DNA of 64,000 nt from Adiantum capillus-veneris (GCA_014529385.2 CM043963.1:77055412-77119411), one strand, 5' to 3'. Numbered from the stretch's first letter, positions 42,110-51,995 are shown. Notes: generated from the letters alone by a model not told the origin. Numbers and translations are program-made.

Positions 42110-43165
42110 ACTGGGTATAACATTGTATACTAAGCATGCTGAGTATGCTAACTAGAATACTAGGTGTGCTAACAAGCACAATCAGTGTGTAGTGTAGCAT
42201 ACGAGGCATACTCATCAGCATGCTAGTTAGCATGCTGAGTATGCTAACTAGCATGCTGAGTTAGCATACTAGCTGTGCTAACTAGCATACTCATCAGCAT
42301 ACTAGTTAGCATACTCATCAGCATGCTAGTTAGCATGCTGAGTATGCTAACTAGCATACTAGCTGTGCTAACAAGCACAATTAGTGTGTAGTTTAGCATA
42401 CAAGGCATACTCATCAGCATGCTAGTTAGCATACTGCTGAGTATGCTAACTAGCATGCTGAGTTAGCATACTAGCTGTGCTAGCTAGCATACTCATCAGC
42501 ATACTAGCTGTGCTAACTAGCATACTCATCAGCATGCTAGTTAGCATGTTGAGTATGCTAACTAGCATGCTGAGTATGCTAACTAGAATACTGGCTATGC
42601 TAACAAGCACAATCAGTGTGTAGTTTAGCATACGAGGCATACTCATCAGCATGCTAGTTAGCATGCTGAGTATGCTAACTAGCATGCTGAGTTAGCATAC
42701 TAGCTGTGATAACTAGCATACTAACTGTGCTAACTAGCATACTAGCTGTGCTAACTAGCATATTAGTTGTGCTAACTAGCATATTAGCTGTGCTAACTAG
42801 CATACTCATCAGTATACTAGTTAGCATACTAGTTGTGCTAACTAGCATACTCATCAACATGCTAGTTAGCATGCTCAGTATGCTAGTTAGCATAGCTGAA
42901 TATGCTAACTAGCATACTAGCTGTGCTAACAAGCATAATCAGTGTGTAATTTGGCATATGAGTCATTGTTAACCACATGAATGTGTTCTAAGAAGAATAG
43001 AAGGTATGCTAACTAGCATACATATTGTGTTAACCAGCACACTTATTATGTTGAACAGCATAGCCAGCACACTACGAATGCTAACTACCATAAATTAGCT
43101 TACCCGTTATGCTACTTAGCATTCTCAGCTATGCTAACTAGCATACTCATGAGCATGCTAGTATT
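42110..43165. repeat. Right array of 21-bp units with TGCTAACTAGCA
   Basis: Roughly 45 units such as GTGCTAACTAGCATACTAGCT occur in both orientations (TGCTAGTTAGCA too), mostly spaced by 21 or 42 bp, with higher-order duplications of about 200 bp (the block around GCACAATCAGTGTGTAG recurs at 42180, 42380, 42610 and 42940). It is upstream of, or in a 5' intron of, the minus-strand transposase-like gene. The frames through it on both strands are periodicity artefacts. Confidence 0.93.
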
Positions 43166-43220
43166 TCTTTTTGGATTGATTTTTTGTGTCCAGGAGCTGA
43201 CTGATCTAAGTCTGAACCAC

Positions 43221-43553
43221 CTCTTGAAGTTCTTGTTCTGTAAACATCCTTGGAGAAGGAGGGTTCTTGATTGTCGGCTTGATGGGTGGTTCGGTGGCCT
43301 TCTGCCACTGAGTGTGCACTTTGGTGATGGATCGCTGAGACAAAAATTTTGCAAACTGAGGGTATTTTGCAATTTTAATCATCTGTTTTGTGCACTTGTC
43401 AATGTGATGTCGACGCTGCATCTCTTGAAGTTCATATTGAATAGGCCGAGGTGGTCCGTACTCTTCCTCTGTTAATTTGTTAAAATCTTTCGCGTGGTTT
43501 CCTCCCGCATTAGTAGATGCAGAAGAAGTCGACTGATTCTTTTTGGAATCCAT
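43221..43553 (-). pseudogene. gag N-terminus of a family-A LTR element
   Basis: ATG 43551-43553 starts 66 bp inside a primer site and LTR. The protein (MDSKKNQSTSSASTNAGGNH start; Lys/Gln-rich HIDKCTKQMIKIAKYPQFA) resembles the plus-strand relic at 5063-5245. It ends at the border of the palindrome array. A GTGGTT donor at 43220 would join it in phase 0 to the transposase-like exon at 41969, but its position behind an LTR argues that it is simply retroelement gag. Confidence 0.55.
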
Positions 43554-43605
43554 AAGTGTCGCAAAATAAGTAATCCAATTTCCCAGTAGAAGGGAAATCG
43601 GTCAT

Positions 43606-43617
43606 GCTCGGATACCA
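43606..43617 (-). other. Primer-binding site, tRNA-iMet type
   Basis: On the minus strand TGGTATCCGAGC lies next to the LTR end TTTGTTACA. One change from consensus. Confidence 0.75.
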
Positions 43618-44920
43618 TTGTAACAAACTTGGACACCCCAAGTAAAAATTCTGTCGTGACACAGCAGAGATTCACTTCAAATCAACTCACAAACAAAAGG
43701 AGGTAGACACGACCCACTGTAGTTCCATGCCAAAAGATATTGGCCCCAAGGACTGGTGCCCCTTTTGATATTTATTTTTATATTAATTTGTGAGCAAAGT
43801 ACAATTGAGCCCGTGGGTGCTCGCTCTCAGACTCTGTGTCCAGATGCTCTAAGAAGTGAGCCCCTAAGGCCACTTATAAAAATTACACGGGATGCCAAAA
43901 ACAGAGCCCCAAAAACTTAAAACTCAAAAGAAGGAGGCCGCAAAAGCTGCCAGTGCGATTTGCAAAAATCCGTACAATCACCACGGTTTGTGGAGATTGT
44001 TAAGTATGGAGCCTGATTTACCCTTGTAATTTTCTGTGGTAAAAGCGCACATTTGTAAGGCCCCCATTATGAGGAGAAGCCATCGTGCGTGAAGGAAAAT
44101 CACTCACCGGAAACCAAAATTTTCACGGACAAGAATCAGGGGCAACTATAGAGGCCTTGGGGGCGGAGGCCCCCGAGACTTTTTTTTCACCGGAATATTC
44201 TTTTTCGTCGGAATATTATGGCCGGACGGCGGCCGGAAAGTGGTCGGAAAACAACCGGTCAGTTGGCCGGTGGTCGGAAGTCAATGGCCGGTGGCCGTGG
44301 GTGAATTCAAAAGCGGACTTGTCTTCTCAAGGGCGGCCACACATGGGCGGATTGGAGGGTCCGATTTGGACTTATTCGCACAAGGGCGGCTACACATGGC
44401 TGTCTCTCATAAGAGAGGGCAACCCTTTTGGACTATAAAAGGAGGCCATTTCTACACACATTTCAGAGTGTGAAGTTGATGCAACAAGGTGAGTGTGAGG
44501 TGGTGAGAGTGAAGCAAGGCGGGAGCTCTATTAAGGGTTTAATCCCTTTGTAAACTACTTCTTCTTTTGAAGTGCTAAAGCCATTGAGTGGCTGCTTTCC
44601 CGTGGACGTAGCCCACATTGGGTGAACCACGTATATCGTGTGTACTCTCTCTCTCTCTACTCTATAATCTCTTGTGTGTGAAATCTATCTCTCTCCATTA
44701 AGTAATCTACTCAAAAATCCATTTAGCTACGTCTTATTTTCTAACAGAGATCCGTACAGTCATACCACGTTAGTAGCCGAGACGTTTTATGACCGTCCGT
44801 ACAATCAACGTAATTCACGATCATCCGGACAACAGCCACATCAATAGATTGTTTGCTTTGTTTTTTTGAAGTCCTTGGGGTCCCTTGTCCCTTGGCCATA
44901 AGTTGGGACAACTTTATTAG
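43618..44920 (-). repeat. Family-A LTR, minus strand, split by a solo LTR
   Basis: From 43618 the minus-strand LTR ends CCAAGTTTGTTACA, preceded by CTTGGGGTGTCC, parallel to the end of the LTR at 4181-4933. The family core is at 43705-43785 inverted. It is interrupted at 43997/44752 by the solo LTR. Beyond it, GTGAATTACGTTGATTGTAC on the minus strand continues the U3-type sequence. The outer limit is approximate. Confidence 0.7.
43998..44746 (+). repeat. Solo LTR (copia type), 749 bp
   Basis: It begins TGTTAAGTATGG and ends TTTTCTAACA, with the 5-bp direct repeat GAGAT on each side (43993-43997 and 44747-44751). A TATA-like ACTATAAAAGG lies at about 44433-44443 and GGGTGAACCACGTATATCGTG at about 44619-44639, a motif commonly seen near the end of plant copia LTRs. 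No internal region, so it formed by LTR-LTR recombination. The frames inside (44085-44438) are not genes. Confidence 0.9.
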
Positions 44921-45786
44921 GGGGTGTGTGTCCAGGTGGCTCTACCATGTCACCGGTTTGTGATAGAGAAACAATTGCTATTTCTCTCTCAAGACAAGTA
45001 CATTGGAAAACTACTTGAAAGGTTTAATATGGCTCATGCTAAGCCTCTTGGTGTGCCTTTACCGCCACATATGAAGCTCAGCAAAGCTGAATTTCCCAAA
45101 GATGATTAGCTGCAAAATCTATGAAAGATATACCTTATGCATCAGCTTGCTAATCTTTGATGTATGCCATGGTTGCCACACGGCCTGACATTTCTCATGC
45201 AATGGGAGTTGTCCATAGATTTATGTCTAATCCTGGCAAACCACGTTGGGAAGCAGTGAAATACATTTTTCGGTATTTAAAAGGTACACAGGAGAAATGT
45301 ATATGCTATGGAAAGGATACATTAGAATCGCGGGGTTTCTATGATTCAAACATGGCAGGAGATCTGACATTCAAAAATCCACCAGTGGATATGTCTTTAC
45401 TCTTGCTGTTGGGCCTGTTTCTTGGAGTTCAAGACTACAAAAGATTGTGGCATTGAGTACTACAAAGGGTAAATATATTTCAACCGTAGAGGCCGCCAAA
45501 GAAGCTTTTTTGGCTTGACTGTTTAGTCAGAGATTTTGGTCTTCTTGCACATGCTCCAATGCTTGGTTGTGATAGCCAGAGTGTCGTATTTCTGGCTAAG
45601 AATGCCATGTTTCATGCACGTACCAAACACATAGATGTTCGGTACCATTTCATACTACAAGTCTTGGTTGATGGTCTTGTCACATTGATTAAGATCAAAA
45701 CCCAAGATAACCCTGCTGATGTTCTCACTAAGAGTCTTGCAAAGGCTCAACATGAGCACTGTATACAATCAATGGGAATTGGTTAG
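44921..45786 (+). pseudogene. copia RT C-terminus and RNase H fragment
   Basis: Frames 44924-45109 (LFLSQDKYIGKLLERFNM), 45157-45456 (MVATRPDISHAMGVVHRFMS, FRYLKGT) and 45559-45786 (CDSQSVVFLAKNAMFHARTK, DNPADVLTKSL) form the last third of copia pol in order, with stops and frameshifts between them. The sequence after 45790 (CCTATAAGTGGGAGG) looks like the polypurine tract. Confidence 0.85.
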
Positions 45787-45819
45787 CTTTAAGATACCAC
45801 TTTGGGCCTATAAGTGGGA

Positions 45820-46899
45820 GGTTGTTGGCTGTAAAGGCCCTCACCTTCTAATGTAGAAACTCACATCACCAACTCACACTACTAACACCGTTCACACCCA
45901 ATGAAACCGGCCTGAAGGGCGGTAGACTTAGGCTTTCACCCAAAACTTTACTTTAATACACAAAGAAACTTTGCAAATAAAAACCTGAAACGGGAATTAA
46001 CACTTCAAAGCACACACGGCTCGAAAGCTAGAATGCTCCGAGCAGACATAGACAACCTGTAGACAACCTGCAGCATAACGCCCCCAAAACTTGCCTTGAA
46101 CAAATCCCCCTGCTGGAACTCGCTTCCAAGGACATTAACCCTCTGTTTTCAGTCAAAAGCAGCAATTACAACTAGCTGTATTTACTAGTTTTTACCCTGT
46201 TTTCAGCCCTAAACAGTTCCAAATTTGCCCTCTAATGATGGGGCACTATTCCTAATGCTTCTGGCATCCATACGGCTGCAAAATAGTCAAACAATAGCGC
46301 ATTTCCAATGCTAAAAATGCACCTGTAAGGTGAGGTTATCTCCCTCACCAGTGCCTGCTTTTGGAATAGCAGTTACTCCTGATCCTGCTCAAAAAGGCTC
46401 TTGCCTTGGCACAAAAGCATAAGACCACACAACTATACATAGGTCAAATGAAGAGCCCTCTTGTGGGGCATCATGTTACTGCACATAGGGGGGAGAGAGA
46501 GAGAGAGTAGTGTAGAGTGTGCAAGACATCACTTCTTGCAATACACTGTACATGAGAGGGAAAGCTTGCACACAATAGCTCTTAACCTGGGAGACAGGTT
46601 CTCAATGAAGCATCCCCCCACCATAAATCAAGTGCCCCCTCTTTTGCGCTTGACCTATAATGCATCTGTGAACAAATAGATGCAAAAGGGGAAGAGTTCC
46701 ATGACTGCCAAAACCTACATATCGCTGAAAACGCAGCAAAACATCCCTATAAACATGCATATAATGCCTTCCAATGTTGAAAATGAGCTCCTTAGTCCTA
46801 GGTAAGGTCATGGGAAGCTAAAAAATGCAGAGAAATGGCTGAAAATTAGAGTTATCAGCCCCCAAGATTGTTCCAAAAAGTCAGTTACGAGTTCATTAA
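45820..46899. repeat. LTR-like dispersed repeat, no gene
   Basis: Blocks at 45905-45980, 45993-46065 and 46385-46580 match three separate places in 26.6-29.0 kb in the same order, so both are copies of one repeat of about 0.8-1 kb. 46560-46680 corresponds to the sequence on either side of the copia insertion (28960-28985 and 34104-34200). Confidence 0.7.
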
Positions 46900-46927
46900 G
46901 GAAAAAAATGGACTCTCCATGGGTCTT
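46900..46927 (+). repeat. Left terminal inverted repeat
   Basis: Starts GGAAAAAAATGGACTCTCC. The partner is at 52959-52986. Confidence 0.65.
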
Positions 46928-47528
46928 GTAAGAATCCCTAATTTAAAGGAAGCCTGCCAAGATTAAGGGGGACAAAGGCTTTGAATGGGGCTATTTTGGT
47001 AGGGTCTCCTCCACCTTTGACCCCTAAAAAGGTAGGGGGAAGGGGGGGGTAACCATTTAAAAAGTAGGGAAGGGGGGGGGGGGGGTAAACCATTTGAAAA
47101 GTAGGGGGGTAGGGGGTCTTCTCTCTCTAACTTTTTGGCCAACTTGTAAGTGGCCTCTTAACTCTCCCATGCCACCTAAGCAAATCCGTGGGTCAAAGAG
47201 GTTAAAAAAATGACTTTTTTCAAAAACTTTCAAAAAAACTCTATTCCCCCCTAAAAAGTACCCCCAACATATACACATAATAAAAAAAAGATTTTAAAGT
47301 TAAATTACTCAAAATTCAATATTTTTTGACTCCCTCCAAACTTTTAAAAAATTCCCCCCAAAATTGAAAACTTTCCCTCCTAATCTAAGCTCCTCTCCTA
47401 CACCCATCCCCCTTGCACCTGCACCTGCTGCTGCACCTACACACCCATCTCTCCATCCTTCAAGCTCCATCTCTCCATCCTACAAGCTCTATCTCTCCAT
47501 CCTTCAAGCTCCATCTCTCCATCCTACA
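46928..47528. other. Subterminal region and CT-rich leader of the first gene
   Basis: G-runs at about 47041-47050 and 47077-47087 alternate with TAACCATTTAAAAAGTAGGG and TAAACCATTTGAAAAGTAGG, an imperfect tandem. 47440-47528 holds four units of about 22 bp (CTCCATCTCTCCATCCTACA) just before the start codon. No gene. Confidence 0.6.
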
Positions 47529-48109
47529 ATGCCTCTTGACGACGTGACCAATGTCCCAGCAAGCTCTTCACGTAGTAGGTCTCCAAGGCTTTTCCTACGC
47601 CTACCTCAAGAGTATGTTCCGACAAAGAAAACATGCTTGGGTACATTACCTTCAGCCAACGAATGCCGCGCTCAAGGGGAGAAGAATGTGGATCTCTGGA
47701 CAGACGGATGCTTGTATCCAAAGGATCCTTCTCTCAATGTTCATCCGTCTTTTACAAACATTCCATCACTGTTGTAATACGTTAGAAATGGAGAGCAAGG
47801 TTTGTTGGGCTACTGCAAGAGACTCAACAAACACGAGATTGCGCGGTCCGAGATCTACTTGCGTCATTGGCAGTTGCTCAATGGGAGTTTACACAATCTT
47901 CAAGATCAGATGCAAACAACTACTAGTGCGCTTGAGGAGGCAAAGAGCACCATCACAACCAAGGAAAATGTAATTAAAAAGCTTGAGGATACTCTTTCAC
48001 ACATGAAGAGTACTGCCATGGGAGGTAGGGTGAGGAAACGAGAGTTGTCCAAAATTCAGACTCTTGCACCACGTGGAGGTGCAAGAAAACGAAGGGTGAC
48101 AGCTATGAG
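47529..48109 (+). pseudogene. Unknown element gene 1, exon 1
   Basis: ATG 47529-47531 (MPLDDVTNVPASSSRSRSPR) is followed by one frame up to donor ATGAG|GTAACA at 48110, broken only by TAA 47775-47777. After that stop the same frame gives CKRLNKHEIARSEIYLRHWQ, a coiled-coil region (TTTSALEEAKSTITTKENVI) and a basic end (GRVRKRELSK, RGGARKRRV). No family is recognised. The basic, coiled-coil character fits DNA or RNA binding. Confidence 0.5.
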
Positions 48110-48176
48110 GTAACATGTTCTGTCCCTCATGTTGTTTAAGTCTAATACGGCTCATCATTGTTGTTTTGGGCAATAG

Positions 48177-48645
48177 GAACTTTGTCCAAGAAACGTGCGG
48201 CGGCGAGAATGCGGAAGCTAGGGCTACTTTACTTCGTTCTTGTTTCAACAAAGAGGATTTTATTGGGATGCTTGATGCTCCAGAGGCAAAACACTTGAAA
48301 GACGCAATCACTAAGAGAGTTCTTAGTGATTTTTCTAATATTGTCACTGATCTAGATGTTCAGGATATTTGTGATGCTGTTGGGATTAGTACCAAGGGCT
48401 ATCAAGCAATTCATCAAGTGTTAAAAGATGCATTAAGAAGTTGAGGAGTCACGGAAAACCTATTCCCTCTTCCTCATAGAGTGCAGATTGCCAAGAAGGT
48501 GTCAAATGAAGATGTTGTTCACCGATTAGGGGACTACTTGTATATTGAAGACACGATGCCTCTTCAGCCGCTCAGTAGCAAATCACAAGGAAGGAAGGGC
48601 CGCGGGAGGGGAAGCGGTGTTGTTTCTAATCTTGTGGTTTGTTGA
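48177..48645 (+). pseudogene. Unknown element gene 1, exon 2
   Basis: The intron 48110-48176 (GTAACA...GGGCAATAG, 67 bp) joins in phase (AG plus G, Arg). The exon reads NFVQETCGGENAEARATLLR, then an alpha-helical part (LDVQDICDAVGISTKGYQAI) to TGA 48442-48444. It continues in the same frame to TGA 48643-48645 with a Gly/Arg/Lys-rich end (GRKGRGRGSG). The internal TGA could be a mutated CGA. Function unknown. Confidence 0.5.
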
Positions 48646-49085
48646 TACAACTTTAGGTATCTGGGGCAAGATGGGCTTAAGGTTACCTGGGTATCCATGT
48701 CTTTCTCTTTTGCAACTGGGTATTAATGTCTTGTCACTCTGTTTTGTACCTGGGTATGCTCTTAGATGTGTCCAATTTCATCTGCCACAAGGGCGCGCAT
48801 TTGCATAGTTCATCAGCTGATGGAAAGCCCCAATGCGCGCCCTTGTGGCAGCATATTTTAGGGACTTCCAAGCCCTTTACTAGGCACATACATAACTTTG
48901 GAAGCCTAGATATAACAAAGTATGCATTTTTTAAATTTTAATGCTTGCCAGACCCTTTAGTAGTCATAGGAGAAATTATGGTGCTTCTCATAGACAATGG
49001 AAGCCCAGCATATAAGAAATTCAAAACCTTGCAAGAAAGAGAGTCATAGACAGCAAAAAGTAGTTTCATTAAAGAAATCAATGCT
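48646..49085. other. Intergenic region between convergent genes
   Basis: No gene. A short inverted repeat (GGGCGCGCATTTGCATAG and CCAATGCGCGCCCTTGTGGC, about 48780-48850) with CTGCCACAAGGGCGCGCAT / ATGCGCGCCCTTGTGGCAG arms could form a hairpin of about 19 bp, perhaps a transcription end for both genes. Confidence 0.55.
48780..48850. terminator. Strong hairpin between convergent genes
   Basis: The arms CTGCCACAAGGGCGCGCAT (about 48781-48799) and ATGCGCGCCCTTGTGGCAG (about 48833-48851) are perfectly complementary over 19 bp, with a loop of about 33 bases. The terminator role is a guess from position. It may instead be a small inverted-repeat insertion. Confidence 0.4.
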
Positions 49086-49608
49086 TTACATGATATCCGG
49101 CTTTTGCTTTAGGATCTTTCTAATTACAATTTTCTGGCGCTTGGCCTTTTGGGGTGGCTCCCTGTTAAGTAAAGTGGTTGTGATCATTTCTTGGGTGTCA
49201 TTAACCCCTACAGCTTGGTTCATGCCGACATGGGCAATAAGGCGCCCGCGAAAGTTTACACCGAAAGTGGATATTGCAAAATCTTTCTTTACAAGCACTA
49301 CAAGGTTGGCCGTTTGGGCAAGTGTTGTTAAACACAACTCCTTGTAAAGTGTTGTGTTTAACAAGCACTACAAGGTTGGCCGTTTGGGCAAGTGTTGTTA
49401 AACACAACTCCTTGTAAAGTGAACGGAGACCAAAAATGTTGTAGCGACCATTGGGAGAGTAGTCAGCATGGACAAACACCACGACACCAGTGGGAAGTGT
49501 GCCGAGGTAGTGAGCAAGTGCCGCTTGAGGTCCGAACGGCGTCCTCCTCCCCCCTGACCGTTGCGCCCAGGCGTCAACCTCCATAACATCCTGCAGAACA
49601 TAGGTTTT
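49086..49608 (-). pseudogene. Unknown element gene 2, exon 2 (70-bp duplication)
   Basis: The acceptor CATATCTCAG (ending 49609) and upstream donor at 49685 keep phase 0. It reads KTYVLQDVMEVDAWAQRSGG and GVVVFVHADYSPNGRYNIFG to ANLVVLVK. There a 70-bp tandem duplication (units from 49291 and 49361) throws the frame. Beyond it the ancestral frame resumes (KDFAISTFGVNFRGRLIAHV) to a basic C-terminus (PPQKAKRQKIVIRKILKQK). No known domain. Confidence 0.5.
49291..49430. repeat. 70-bp tandem duplication in a coding exon
   Basis: ACAAGCACTACAAGGTTGGC begins at 49291 and again at 49361, with about 61 identical bases following each. 70 is not a multiple of three. Confidence 0.95.
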
Positions 49609-49685
49609 CTGAGATATGGCACAGAATTATCATATAACATTAACAAAATAATTTGTAACAATCAAATGTAAGTGAGCATCTATAC

Positions 49686-50720
49686 CTCTTGTCTACGATC
49701 CTCCTCATCGGCATCTGGGTGCAAGTAAAGATCCACGCTTGACTTCCCCTTTGGATCAAGCAAAACAGGTGTTGCAGCAGGTGGTGGTGAATCCACTCTT
49801 GCGCGTTTAGCCAAACACATGGCTTGCACGGCCACAAAATCCTCCTCAGAGACCTTGGACTGCTCGGCCGTTGCCACCTCGGCTTGTGCAATCGCCACTG
49901 TGTCCGCCAAAGTATTCCCCATGGGCAGTAGGAGATCATCGTCATGGGAGGTGGTGGTATCAAGATCAAACTTGCCATGGGCATCGAGGATGGCGAAACA
50001 CTCATCCATGCGAAGCTCAAAGGATTTCTCTAGATCGTGCATAAACACAAACTCCTCCCCACCCACCACAATGGAGGAGAAGCGGGTAATCTCTACCTCA
50101 TGGATGGCATCCCGAGTGGTGGTTCCTTCTGGCGGTCCGGAGGATGAACCGACTGATGGAGAGGCCTCCAAGAGGCCTTGAATCCCTACAGGGTAGGTCA
50201 AGGCAAGCGTCCTCTCCTCTGCGGATGAGTCAATGGCTGCGGGCTTGGGGTCCTTCACATCAGCCAATACCCCGCCGATCTGCAAGTGAGGTAGCACTAC
50301 GTCAGGGCCTGCTGGGCACTCGTGAAGGAGGAAGATCATTATGGCCTGAACAGAGAAAAAAGTGTTTCTGATCCTTCCCTTACGCATTTCTCGCACATCA
50401 TCAGCTTCAAGCCGCACATATTGTCCAACCGGTTGTGCTATGGTGGCAAAGCGTGCAAGCCGCTGATGAAATGGCCTGTCCCCTTGGTAGATGTGGTGGA
50501 GAAGGCCTTCAGGGACTCATTGCCCTGGCCGGTTTGGTAACTCAACAATGAATCTCCCCATGCACATGGAAATGTATGAAGTAATGTGCTCAAGAGATTG
50601 AGAGTGGAGGGTCAAGGTGGTTTCCAAATCGGGTTGGGTTGTGAAAAATGCTTGAAGCTCAGGGCGATTTGCATGCCCAACCTCAGTAAGGAATGCATCT
50701 AAAGCACTAGTAGCAGTCAT
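49686..50720 (-). pseudogene. Unknown element gene 2, exon 1
   Basis: ATG 50718-50720 (MTATSALDAFLTEVGHANRP) opens a 345-codon exon to donor CAAGAG|GTATAG at 49685, broken only by TGA 50517-50519. After it the same frame gives YQGDRPFHQRLARFATIAQP, MRKGRIRNTFFSVQAIMIFL, an acidic middle and AKRARVDSPPPAATPVLLDP near the end (AKRARVD may be a nuclear signal). The protein resembles nothing I know. Its exon 2 is at 49086-49608. Confidence 0.5.
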
Positions 50721-50965
50721 TTCTTCTCTTTGCGTGATTGGGTATGCTAGGTCTCTCTGCAATGCTGGGATGAAAATGGTGAAATGAGGAGGTGGTCCTC
50801 CTTATATAGACATATTCCATTTCGAAAAAAATAAAAAATATGCATTTAAAAAATAAATTTACACCACCTTAAGACTCAAGTACAAAATCAAGTACAACAC
50901 CTTAAAACTTTTCAAAATCTTTAATAAAATATCCAATATATAAACGATTAAAGTTACAAGCCAAT

Positions 50966-51040
50966 TCACTTAGACAAGATGATTTCGTCTGTATCCCAAT
51001 CTTTGTAAACAAGCATAGTGGCCTCCATCCGCCTTCCAAT
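50966..51040 (-). CDS. Unknown element gene 3, exon 3
   Basis: Acceptor GGTTGTATAG (ending 51041), phase 0, 24 codons (IGRRMEATMLVYKDWDTDE) and TGA 50966-50968. It completes the ubiquitin-like C-terminus that begins in exon 2. The intron 51041-51121 is 81 bp. Confidence 0.65.
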   Translation of the reverse strand: MGRRMEATMLVYKDWDTDEIILSK

Positions 51041-51121
51041 CTATACAACCAAAAATGGCCAATCAAAATACAAAAACCCACAAAAAATAAGAAAAGGTAG
51101 CTAAGCAAGCACAAAGCAGAC

Positions 51122-51888
51122 CTTGCGTTGTTCTAGTTTGAAACTTGCATTACCGACATCCTCGAATCCCATTATGACAAAGTGTTCCCGAAGATTGGCA
51201 AGAGTCCAATGCGGATTCACTGCAACCACCTCCACCTCGTTATTGGGCATGCGGACACGAATTTCAAAGGATTGAATCTCTTCGGCTGTCAGCTGCAAGG
51301 GTATCCATTTGCCACGTTTGTGCATCCACCTCTCATAGCTAAACCGTGCATACAAGGTGCACCTTGCTTTCAAATACCGAAGGCAAAGCTGTGTGGGGGA
51401 CACATTGCACTTATAACGGTCACCATCATGCAAACCGTCAACATAGTCCCAATTGACACCTAGAATGGTGTCCATTGCATCTATGTCAACTTCTTTGCAA
51501 ACAAACATTGTTGGTGTTTCTACAATCGGCAGAGAGCAGAATGCATGCACAAACAAATGAATGGGACAATGCCAACTGAGACCCACCGATCTGGTTGCCT
51601 TACCAAACTTTACGGACCCTTGGAAATCTTGCAGCACCTTGTGCTTGAAAGAAAGCAAAGCCCAATGGTCTGGAGTTGGCCATTCTGCACTCTGCAATGT
51701 GGGTGTCTTCACGGCTTCTAACCTACCATAGCTTTGGCTTGACTTCCGCACCACGTACTTGTGGGAGTACATGAATATTTGCTGCTCGGTAAGTTTTTTC
51801 GATGAAACATTAGGAAACATAAGCTCCCCAATGTGAGCATGCACAACCATGAACGTGCCTGAGAGGCACTCAAGCGGCTGTTCCTCAA
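51122..51888 (-). CDS. Unknown element gene 3, exon 2
   Basis: Acceptor CATCCAGCTTAG (ending 51889) and donor CGCAAG|GTCTGC at 51121. The exon is open throughout and keeps phase with both neighbours. It contains VHAHIGELMFPNVSSKKLTE, SAEWPTPDHWALLSFKHKVL, ILGVNWDYVDGLHDGD and SYERWMHKRGKWIPLQL. Then IRVRMPNNEVEVVAVNPHWT and LANLREHFVIMGFEDVG follow, with the strand-turn-strand-helix look of a beta-grasp/ubiquitin-like fold. Function unknown. Confidence 0.65.
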
Positions 51889-51995
51889 CTAAGCTGGATG
51901 GAAAAACATCTTTACAAATGCCCTTAGTTAAACATAATGATCACATAAACGTAAACATGACATATGCATGGGATAGCTAAACCATGAAAACTTAC

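Noticed and set aside
37119-43165. CRISPR-like arrays
   Set aside because: There are no unique spacers of constant length: units are contiguous, palindromic, degenerate and eukaryotic. No cas-like gene is present.
44085-44438. 117-codon frame in the solo LTR
   Set aside because: It overlaps the LTR promoter region and TATA box. LTRs of this type do not code for protein.
47529-50720. Genuine programmed stop-codon readthrough in element genes
   Set aside because: Possible, but the stops are scattered, of all three types, and occur together with a frameshifting duplication. Decay by C-to-T change is simpler.
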